In this document: positions 58,369 to 64,000 of the stretch, piece after piece | How the letters are laid out: every line of letters begins with the position of its first letter | Numbering within the stretch: position 1 is the first letter of the stretch | From: an uncultured Caulobacter sp. | GTDB taxonomy: Bacteria; Pseudomonadota; Alphaproteobacteria; Caulobacterales; Caulobacteraceae | DNA: 64,000 nucleotides | NCBI GenBank assembly: GCA_937925635.1 | Contig: CALALX010000084.1 | Location: 1-64,000, forward strand | Direction: 5' to 3' | The notes under the pieces: generated by a model | Seen by the model: only the letters and a program-made list of their open reading frames with translations | Database searches by the model: none | Told to the model about the DNA's origin: nothing | Program-made: the position numbers and the translations under genes

Positions 58369-58838
58369 GCGTCACCGTCCGTCCGGCCCGGCCGGAGGAC
58401 GCGGCGGCGATCCACCAGTTCGTCCGCGACCTCGCCGAGCATCACGAGCACATCGAGGAGGCCAAGGCCTCGCTCGACGAGATCCGCCACGCGTTCTTCG
58501 GGCCGGCGCCCTACGCCGTCTGCGAGATGGCCGAGCAGGGCGGCGTGCTGCTCGGCTTCTCGACCTGGTTCTATACCTTCTCCAGCTGGACCGGCCGCAA
58601 GGGCATCTATCTGGAGGACCTCTTCGTCACGGCCGACGCCCGCGGGACCGGCGCGGGGCGGGCGCTGATGACAAGCCTCGCCCGGCGCGCCGCAGCCGAG
58701 GACCTGCCCCGCATCGAATGGGCTGTGATGCCGGGCAACACCGGCGGCGAGGCCTTCTACAGCCGGCTGGGCGCCGCGCCGCAGGACCACGCCATCTGGC
58801 GGCTGGACGGGGCCGCGCTGGCGGCGCTGGCGCGATGA
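58365..58838 (+). CDS. GNAT family N-acetyltransferase (SSAT-like)
   Basis: A 157-residue GNAT protein: VTVRPARPEDAAAIHQFVRDLAEHHEH, LLGFSTWFYTFSSWTGRKGIYLEDLFVTADARGTGAGRALMTSLARRA with the acetyl-CoA P-loop (RGTGAGRAL), and WAVMPGNTGGEAFYSRLGAAPQ. The YFTFSSWTGR segment fits the spermidine/thialysine-type branch. Its ATG overlaps the SDR stop and its stop overlaps the next gene's ATG, so it belongs to a coupled run. Confidence 0.92.
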   Translation: MSVTVRPARPEDAAAIHQFVRDLAEHHEHIEEAKASLDEIRHAFFGPAPYAVCEMAEQGGVLLGFSTWFYTFSSWTGRKGIYLEDLFVTADARGTGAGRALMTSLARRAAAEDLPRIEWAVMPGNTGGEAFYSRLGAAPQDHAIWRLDGAALAALAR

Positions 58839-59446
58839 GCGCGCCGCCGGACACGGTGCTGGAGGTGTCGGCCGAGGAAGCGGCGGCCATCCGCGCGGCG
58901 GTGCTCTCGGCGGACCTGTCGACCCTCGGCCCCGGCCGGTCGCTCGCGACGCCGACGGATGCGGCCGACCTGCTGGCCTTCCTGCTCGACCCGGAGGTTT
59001 CGGACGCCATCTACGACCTGCCCCGGCCGTTCTCGCTGGACAGCGTCGGCCGCTGGATCGCCGAAAGCGAGGCGCTGCGGCAGGAGGGCCGGCGGCTGCT
59101 GATCCTGACCCGCGACGAGACCGGGACCATCGTCGGCTACAGCTGCGTCAGCGTCTGGCCGGACCGCTCGGCGGCCGAGCTGGCCGGCGCCCTGGCCCGC
59201 AGCCGCCAGAGCGGCGGCCAGGGCGGCGCGGGCGCACTCCACTCCTTCGGCTGGATCTTCGACACGCTCGGCGTTCGGATGATGTGCCTGACCGCCGCGC
59301 TGGACAACGTCCGCTCGGCGAAGCTGATCGACGCGGCGGGGTTCGTCCGCATGGGCACACGCGAGGCGGTGCGGCCCGACGGCACGACGCGGACGTCGCA
59401 CTACTGGGAGGTCACCCGCGACCAGTGGAAGGCGCGGCGGGGTTAG
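58835..59446 (+). CDS. GNAT-fold acetyltransferase-like protein
   Basis: A 203-residue protein whose C-terminal part is GNAT-like: IVGYSCVSVWPDRSAAELAGALARSRQSGGQGGAGALHSFGWIFDTLGVRMMCLTAALDNVRSAKLIDAAGFVRMGTREAV. The N-terminal ~90 residues (TVLEVSAEEAAAIRAAVLSADL...) are an extra helical part. The P-loop is QSGGQGGAG, a poor match to the usual Q/R-x-x-G-x-G/A, so CoA binding is plausible but unproven. It is coupled with the preceding GNAT by ATGA overlap. Confidence 0.8.
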   Translation: MSAPPDTVLEVSAEEAAAIRAAVLSADLSTLGPGRSLATPTDAADLLAFLLDPEVSDAIYDLPRPFSLDSVGRWIAESEALRQEGRRLLILTRDETGTIVGYSCVSVWPDRSAAELAGALARSRQSGGQGGAGALHSFGWIFDTLGVRMMCLTAALDNVRSAKLIDAAGFVRMGTREAVRPDGTTRTSHYWEVTRDQWKARRG

Positions 59447-59457
59447 ATATCCCAATC

Positions 59458-59584
59458 CCGTCATGGCCCGACTTGTTCGGGCCACCCATGAACACCGGAA
59501 CAAGGGAATGGGGCGCCGATCTGCCTGCGCCACTCCGTCTGGCCCGCCCCGCATGGGTGGCCCGAACAAGTCGGGCCATGACGG
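59458..59584. repeat. Perfect 33-bp inverted repeat (family E)
   Basis: Arms 59458-59490 and 59552-59584 are exact reverse complements of each other over 33 bp, around a 61-bp centre. Each arm also contains a smaller palindrome (GGCCCGA-CTTGT-TCGGGCC). The exact match suggests a recent, mobile-looking element. It lies between convergent genes. No target-site duplication is obvious. Confidence 0.92.
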
Positions 59585-59610
59585 AAAGTAGGAGGGTGCG
59601 TAGTGAGCGC

Positions 59611-60807
59611 CTAAGCCCGCTCGAACACCGCCGCGATGCCCTGGCCGCCGCCGATGCACATGGTCTCGAGGCCGTAGCGGACCTCGCGGCGCTGCATCTC
59701 GTGCAGCAGGTTGGCGAGGATGCGGCCGCCGGTGGCGCCGATGGGGTGGCCGAGGCTGATGCCGCCGCCGTTGACGTTCAGCTTGTCGCGGTCGTCCCAG
59801 TTCCAGCCCTTGAGCACGGCCAGCACCTGCGGCGCGAAGGCCTCGTTCAGCTCGACGAGGTCGATGTCCTTCCAGCCCAGGCCGTTGCGGGCGAACAGGC
59901 GCTCGACGGCCGGCACCGGGCCGATGCCCATGCGCGACGGCTCGCAGCCGGCGGCCGCCCAGCTGTGGAACCAGCCGATGGGTTCCAGGCCGAGCTCCTC
60001 GAGCTTGTCCTCTGCGACGACCAGGCAGGCGGCGCCGGCGTCGTTCTGCTGGCTGGCGTTGCCGGCGGTGACCACGCCGTCCTTCTCGATCGCGCGCAGC
60101 TTGCCCAAGGTCTCCATCGTCGCGTCGGGGCGATAGCCTTCGTCATGGGCGAAGATGACCGGATCGCCCTTCCGCTGCTTGACCGAGACCGGCACCAGTT
60201 CGTCGGCGAAGCGGTTCTCGGCCCAGGCCTTCGTGGCGCGTTGGTGGCTCATGACGGCGTATTCGTCGGCCGCCTCGCGGCTGATCTGATAGTCGCGGGC
60301 CAGGTTGTCGGCGGTCTCGATCATGCCGCTGATGACGCCGAAGCGCTCGATCGGCTGGCTCATCACCCGGCCACGCGCGAGGCGGTCGTGCATGGTCACG
60401 GAGCCGGCGCGGGCGCCGTTGCGCATGTCGAGGCTGTAGTACTCGACGTTGCTCATGCTCTCGCAGCCGCCGGCGATGACCACGTCGGCCGCGCCGGTCT
60501 GGATGCGCATGGCGGCGTCGATCACCGCCTGCAGGCCCGAGCCGCAGCGGCGGTCCATCGACACGCCGGGGATGCCGATGGGCAGGCCGGCCTGCAGCAG
60601 CGACCAGCGGGCGATGCAGGGCGCCTCGCCGTTCGGGTAGCCGTGGGCGAAGGTCACGTCGTCGATCCGCTCGGGGTCGATCTTCGTGCGCTCGACCAGT
60701 TCCTTGATGATGACGCCGCCGATCTCGCCGGCGGTCATGCTCGAAAGGGCCCCCTGGAACTTGCCGACGGCGGTGCGAAGGGGGCTGACGATGGCGGCGC
60801 GGCGCAT
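59611..60807 (-). CDS. Acetyl-CoA acyltransferase (thiolase)
   Basis: A 398-residue thiolase. The nucleophile Cys is in VSMDRRCGSGLQAVIDAAMRI, with GGCESMSNVEYYS, LNVNGGGISLGHPIGATGGRI and the C-terminal METMCIGGGQGIAAVFERA with the second Cys. The sequence is of the degradative, long/branched acyl type rather than PhaA. It is the last gene of a minus-strand run (MFS, SDR, thiolase). Confidence 0.95.
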   Translation of the reverse strand: MRRAAIVSPLRTAVGKFQGALSSMTAGEIGGVIIKELVERTKIDPERIDDVTFAHGYPNGEAPCIARWSLLQAGLPIGIPGVSMDRRCGSGLQAVIDAAMRIQTGAADVVIAGGCESMSNVEYYSLDMRNGARAGSVTMHDRLARGRVMSQPIERFGVISGMIETADNLARDYQISREAADEYAVMSHQRATKAWAENRFADELVPVSVKQRKGDPVIFAHDEGYRPDATMETLGKLRAIEKDGVVTAGNASQQNDAGAACLVVAEDKLEELGLEPIGWFHSWAAAGCEPSRMGIGPVPAVERLFARNGLGWKDIDLVELNEAFAPQVLAVLKGWNWDDRDKLNVNGGGISLGHPIGATGGRILANLLHEMQRREVRYGLETMCIGGGQGIAAVFERA

Positions 60808-60820
60808 GTTTATCTCCGAG

Positions 60821-60908
60821 CATCCCCGCGGAGGCGGGGACCCAAGCTGATCTGGAGGCAGCCCGAAGGCCGCGTGGATCCCCGCCTTCGCGGGGACCTT
60901 CGGGTGAG
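60821..60908. repeat. Inverted repeat, family D, copy 2
   Basis: CATCCCCGCGGAGGCGGGGACCCA (left) and CCCCGCCTTCGCGGGGACCT (right), related to 40363-40467. It lies between the SDR stop and the thiolase gene on the same strand, so it may be an intra-operon attenuating structure. Confidence 0.8.
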
Positions 60909-60909
60909 G

Positions 60910-61827
60910 TTAGATCGGGTCGTACGGGAACACGGACGCGCTGGCGCCGGTGTCGAAGAAGCTGTTCTTCATCGCCGGCAAGGCGACGTCGAGCAGCTTG
61001 CGGGGGGTCCAGCCGGTGGTGTCGGCCATGTTGCGGATCGGCCGGGGCTGGTCGAACAGGATCACCTCGTTGCCGCGCACGGCGAAGATCTGGCCACTGA
61101 CGTCCTTCGCTTCCGGGGAGGCGAGGGCGACGGCCAGCTGGGCGACCTGGTCGGCGCGCATGGCGTTCTTCATGCGGTCGACGCGCTGGGCCGAAGCCTC
61201 GTCCTTCACCGGGATGGTGGCGATCATGCGGGTCCAGGCGAACGGCGCGATGATGTTGGAGCGGACGTTCTTCATCGCCCCTTCCATGGCCAGGATGCGC
61301 GACAGGCCCATCACGCCCAGCTTGGCCGCGGCGTAGTTGGCCTGGCCGATGTTGCCGATCAGGCCGCTGGTCGAGGTGAAGTGGACGTAGCTGCCTTCCT
61401 GCTGGTCGCGGAACAGCTCCACCGAAGCGCGGGAGACGTTGTAGGCGCCGCGCAGGTGAACCTCGATGACCTTGTCCCAGTCCTCGTCGGACATCTTGTG
61501 GAACATGCCGTCGCGCAGGATGCCGGCCGGATTGATGATCGCGTGCAGGCCGCCGAACGTGTCCTTCGCCTGTTCGACCATACCCCGCACGGCGGCCATG
61601 CTGGAGACGCTGTCGGAGTTGGCCACGGCTTCGCCGCCTGCGGCGTTGATCTCGTTGGCGGTCTGCTGGGCCGGGCCCGCGTCGCCTTCGTCGCCGCCGC
61701 CGACGCTGCCGCCCAGGTCGTTGACGACCACCTTGGCGCCCTCGCGCGCCGCCAGCAGGGCGCACTCCTTGCCGATGCCGCCGGCGGCGCCGGTGACCAG
61801 AACGACCTTGCCCTCAAGCACGCCCAT
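60910..61827 (-). CDS. Short-chain dehydrogenase (multifunctional beta-oxidation type 3-hydroxyacyl-CoA dehydrogenase-like)
   Basis: A 305-residue SDR of the group related to the dehydrogenase part of peroxisomal D-bifunctional protein. The cofactor motif is VLVTGAAGGIGKECALLAAREGAKVVVNDLGG, with an insertion of SVGGGDEGDAG. The usual NNAG is NPAG (IINPAGILRDGMFHKMSDED). The active site shows HFTSTSGLIGNIGQANYAAAKLGVMGL with Tyr and Lys in place. It is transcribed with the thiolase; both fit a beta-oxidation-like step. Confidence 0.9.
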   Translation of the reverse strand: MGVLEGKVVLVTGAAGGIGKECALLAAREGAKVVVNDLGGSVGGGDEGDAGPAQQTANEINAAGGEAVANSDSVSSMAAVRGMVEQAKDTFGGLHAIINPAGILRDGMFHKMSDEDWDKVIEVHLRGAYNVSRASVELFRDQQEGSYVHFTSTSGLIGNIGQANYAAAKLGVMGLSRILAMEGAMKNVRSNIIAPFAWTRMIATIPVKDEASAQRVDRMKNAMRADQVAQLAVALASPEAKDVSGQIFAVRGNEVILFDQPRPIRNMADTTGWTPRKLLDVALPAMKNSFFDTGASASVFPYDPI

Positions 61828-61887
61828 GACGCGTCTCCCTTGGATGTTTCTTGCGCTGACGAAGGCGTCTACGCGGCAAACGTAGCG

Positions 61888-63141
61888 TCAGGCAAGCCGG
61901 TCGGCCTTTCGCAGGTCGGGGAACAGCTTCGCCCACAGGCCGGTGACCACCAGCGCGCCGATGCCGCCGAAGATCGCCGCCCCGACCGGGCCGAGGAATC
62001 GGGCGACCAGGCCGCTCTCGAACTCTCCGAGCTCGTTGGAGGCGCCGATGAACAGAGAGGAGACCGTGCCGACCCGGCCGCGCATGTGGTCGGGCGTCAC
62101 CAACTGGACCAGGGTCTGGCGGACGTAGACGCTGATCATGTCGGCGCCGCCCAGCACGACGAGCGCGGCGACCGAGACCCACAGCAGCTTCGAAAGGCCG
62201 AACACGATGGTGCCGAGCCCGAACAGCCCGACCGCGGCGAACATGATCAGGCCCGCGCGCTTGCGGATCGGGTTGCTGGCCAGGTAGACGGCCACCGCCG
62301 CCGCGCCCATGGCCGGCCCGGCGCGCAGCCAACCGAAGCCGTCGGGCCCGACGTGCAGCACGTCCTTGGCGAACACCGGGAGCAGGGCGGTCGCGCCGCC
62401 CAGGATCACCGCGAAAAGGTCCAGCGAGATCGCGCCGAAGACGATCTTGTTGTTCCAGACGTAGGCCAGGCCCTCCTTCATCAGGTGCCAGCGCGAGCCC
62501 GGCTGCACGGCCGGCTGGGCGTTGGTCCGGATCAGCAGGACCATGGTCCCGGCGACAACATAGAGGGCGAGGGCGACCGCATAGGCGACGGTCGGGCCGG
62601 CGTGGGCGACCAGGAAGCCGCCGATCAGCGGGCCGCCGACGGCGGCGGTCTGCCAGGCCAGCGACTGCCAGGCGATCGCGCGCGGCAGCAGCTCCCGCGG
62701 CACCAGCATGGGCCCCAGCGCCGTGTTGGCCGGCGCGAAAAAGGCGCGCGCTACGCCGAACAGCACCGCCGCGCCGAGAATGAAGCCCACCGTGATCACG
62801 TGCAGGAAGGAGGCGGTCGCCAGGGCGGCCACCACCAGGATCTCGAGCGCATAGGTGAACTTCAGGATCCGGCGGCGGTCGTAGCGGTCCGCCGTCTCGC
62901 CGGCCGGCAGCGCCAGAAACAGGATCGGCACGAAGGAGACCAGCCCCACCAAGCCCAGCACCAGCGACGAGCTCTTCACGTCCATGCTGCGGCGGGCGAT
63001 CTCGTAGATCTGCCAGCCGATGGTGACCGACTGGATCTGCACGGCCAGCACGGCCGTCCAGCGGCAGAACCAGAATCTGACGAAGTCGCCCTGCCGGAGC
63101 AGGGCGCGCATCGATGTGTCGGGCTCGGCGGACTCGGACAT
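61888..63141 (-). CDS. Major facilitator superfamily transporter (exporter-like)
   Basis: A 417-residue MFS protein with about twelve helices. The start at 63141 (MSESAEPDTSMRALLRQGDFVRFWFCRWTAVLAVQIQSVTIGWQIYEIARR) fits the enterobactin-exporter/EntS-like branch. Loop motif DRYDRRRILKFTYALEI is the cytoplasmic 2-3 loop and GGPLIGGFLVAHAGP is in the fifth helix region. Probably exports a small molecule; the adjacent catabolic genes give no substrate. Confidence 0.9.
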   Translation of the reverse strand: MSESAEPDTSMRALLRQGDFVRFWFCRWTAVLAVQIQSVTIGWQIYEIARRSMDVKSSSLVLGLVGLVSFVPILFLALPAGETADRYDRRRILKFTYALEILVVAALATASFLHVITVGFILGAAVLFGVARAFFAPANTALGPMLVPRELLPRAIAWQSLAWQTAAVGGPLIGGFLVAHAGPTVAYAVALALYVVAGTMVLLIRTNAQPAVQPGSRWHLMKEGLAYVWNNKIVFGAISLDLFAVILGGATALLPVFAKDVLHVGPDGFGWLRAGPAMGAAAVAVYLASNPIRKRAGLIMFAAVGLFGLGTIVFGLSKLLWVSVAALVVLGGADMISVYVRQTLVQLVTPDHMRGRVGTVSSLFIGASNELGEFESGLVARFLGPVGAAIFGGIGALVVTGLWAKLFPDLRKADRLA

Positions 63142-63358
63142 GGCTTGATCCTCCTTTGCGCCCGGATCGGCGGTCTCGCAACCGTCGTTGACGCGCGGGT
63201 CAGCGAACCGTATGTGCGCCCTCCTCTGAAGCGGACAGCGAGGGCGCGATGCGCAACCTCCGACGAACGATCCGCCGCGCGAACCGCGCGGGCGTCTAGC
63301 CGCCCCGGCCCGTTGAAGGCGCGGGGCCCGTTCCCCTGTTCCTTCCGCGAAGCCCCTG

Positions 63359-63853
63359 ATGTCGAAGATCACCTACCGGCCGGAGCGCCCTGACGACGCC
63401 CCGCTCATCGACGCCCTTATCGACCGCGCCTTCGGGCCCGGCCGCCACGCCAAGGCCGCCGAACGTCTGCGCGAGACCAACCGCCTGTTGCCCGACCTCA
63501 GCATGACCGCCTGGGATGGCGACCGCCTGGCCGGGTCGGTGCGGCTGTGGCCGGTGAAGATCGGCGGCGAGCCGGTCTTGTTCCTGGGCCCGATCGCGGT
63601 CGAGGCCGAGCTGCGCAAGCACCGCATCGGCCAGACCCTGGTCGAGCTGGCCTGCGAGGCCTCGCGGAAGGCGGGCTGGCGCGCGGTGTTGCTGGTCGGC
63701 GACGCGCCCTATTTCGGCCGTGTCGGCTTCGACGCCGCCCCGGCGAAGGATGTCCGCATGCCGGGTCCTGTCGATCAGCGCCGGGTGCTGCTAAAGCCCC
63801 TGCGCGAGGGCGGCGCGGACGGGCTGGCGGGGCCGGTGACGGCCGCTCCCTGA
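63359..63853 (+). CDS. GNAT family N-acetyltransferase (YhbS-like)
   Basis: A 164-residue GNAT: KITYRPERPDDAPLIDALIDRAFGPGRHAKAAERLRE, AGSVRLWPVKIGGEPVLFLGPIAVEAELRKHRIGQTLVELACEASRKAGWRAVLLVGDAPYFGRVGFDAAP. The RKHRIGQTLV P-loop and the ending with PYFGRVGFDAA are the YhbS-type signature. Substrate unknown. It is divergent from the MFS gene with a 217-bp gap. Confidence 0.93.
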   Translation: MSKITYRPERPDDAPLIDALIDRAFGPGRHAKAAERLRETNRLLPDLSMTAWDGDRLAGSVRLWPVKIGGEPVLFLGPIAVEAELRKHRIGQTLVELACEASRKAGWRAVLLVGDAPYFGRVGFDAAPAKDVRMPGPVDQRRVLLKPLREGGADGLAGPVTAAP

Positions 63854-63901
63854 GCGCGCGAGGTTGCTTTCCCCGGCGCGAGGCGCATCTACACTGTCGT
63901 C

Positions 63902-64000
63902 ATGACCGAGACGAAGACCGGCCTCGATTCCGTCCTCGCCGCCGCCAAGCAGGCGCCCGGGCGCGGGCTGCCGCCGGTGCATCTGTGGAATCCGGCCCAT
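63902..64000 (+). CDS. DUF1285-family protein, C-terminus beyond window
   Basis: Thirty-three codons are visible, MTETKTGLDSVLAAAK..GLPPVHLWNP. The segment GLPPVHLWNP is the start of the DUF1285 family as I know it. The family's function is not established. The gene begins 48 bp after the GNAT stop and runs off the window edge. Confidence 0.75.
   Translation, partial: MTETKTGLDSVLAAAKQAPGRGLPPVHLWNPAH

Noticed and set aside
59284..63393. A plus-strand open frame of 1369 codons
   Set aside because: It runs antisense through the thiolase, SDR and MFS genes. It has His/Asp/Arg/Gly-rich low-complexity translation typical of GC-rich shadow frames and no domain.
1..64000. CRISPR arrays, tRNA and rRNA genes, insertion sequences, prophage genes
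   Set aside because: No regularly spaced direct repeats with spacers, no tRNA T-arm with a cloverleaf, no rRNA-like stretch and no transposase or integrase translation were seen on either strand.

Overview
This is a 64 kb stretch of very GC-rich, densely packed chromosome from an alphaproteobacterium, almost certainly a member of Caulobacterales (Caulobacter/Phenylobacterium type). The evidence is gene content: a CcrM-type GANTC DNA methyltransferase with a cluster of GANTC sites in its own promoter, next to rnhB; the mutY-dciA-dsbA-like-smc block; a divergent phaR / phaA-phaB polyhydroxybutyrate locus; metX-metW; and several small Caulobacterales-type exported proteins. I see no rRNA, tRNA, CRISPR array, prophage or intact insertion sequence. 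This looks like core chromosome carrying many dispersed intergenic palindromes.

Layout. 1-5.6 kb: a cut-off exported protein, a P1-family (DmpA/NylC-like) self-processing hydrolase, a lipoprotein gamma-glutamyltransferase and a sensor kinase. 5.7-12.5 kb: pyrD, DUF952 and SixA-like phosphatase, then the metX-metW-EEP operon running into a convergent phospholipase D gene, and an orphan P-II protein. 12.5-18.3 kb: methyltransferase / gloB / cupin, DUF4908, and phaA-phaB with divergent phaR. 18.3-24.7 kb: small conserved proteins, three small membrane proteins, a divergent GT2 / ArnT-like glycosyltransferase pair, HMG-CoA lyase and a GST. 24.9-34.9 kb: chromosome biology and DNA repair (smc, dsbA-like lipoprotein, dciA, mutY, ccrM, rnhB, tag) plus an acyl-CoA dehydrogenase. 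35-38.9 kb: cell-envelope proteins, including one built of ten 7-residue repeats, then ygfZ and a GT9 glycosyltransferase. 39-43.1 kb: a dihydroorotase-like amidohydrolase and a TrmB regulator with an aspartyl protease. 43.3-44.9 kb: a YciI (DGPF) protein with an ECF42-type sigma factor. 44.9-64 kb: an SPFH protein and a catabolic region. The latter holds a feruloyl-CoA synthase-like ligase, a D-2-hydroxyacid dehydrogenase plus benzoylformate-decarboxylase-like TPP enzyme, MBL hydrolase, MarR regulator, enoyl-CoA hydratase, three SDRs, a thiolase, an MFS exporter and GNATs, interrupted by an exported protein of five four-cysteine repeats.

How the parts work together. The 31-35 kb block couples cell-cycle methylation with DNA repair. 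phaR/phaA/phaB makes and regulates PHB, and a PhaR-box-like palindrome lies in the phaA/phaR gap with a near-identical copy just before the P-II gene. The 45-63 kb region looks like CoA-dependent catabolism of aromatic or lipid-like substrates.

Regulatory and repeat DNA. Two regulator genes (TrmB and MarR type) have near-perfect palindromes at or against their own start codons. At least six families of intergenic inverted repeats (5-bp-scale hairpins up to a perfect 33-bp inverted repeat) occupy many of the longer gaps; two of them fill divergent promoter regions and one supplies a gene's stop codon. The strongest previously undescribed candidates are the heptapeptide-repeat exported protein (35710-36114), the 20-cysteine five-repeat exported protein (52152-53513), and the self-operators of the TrmB and MarR regulators.
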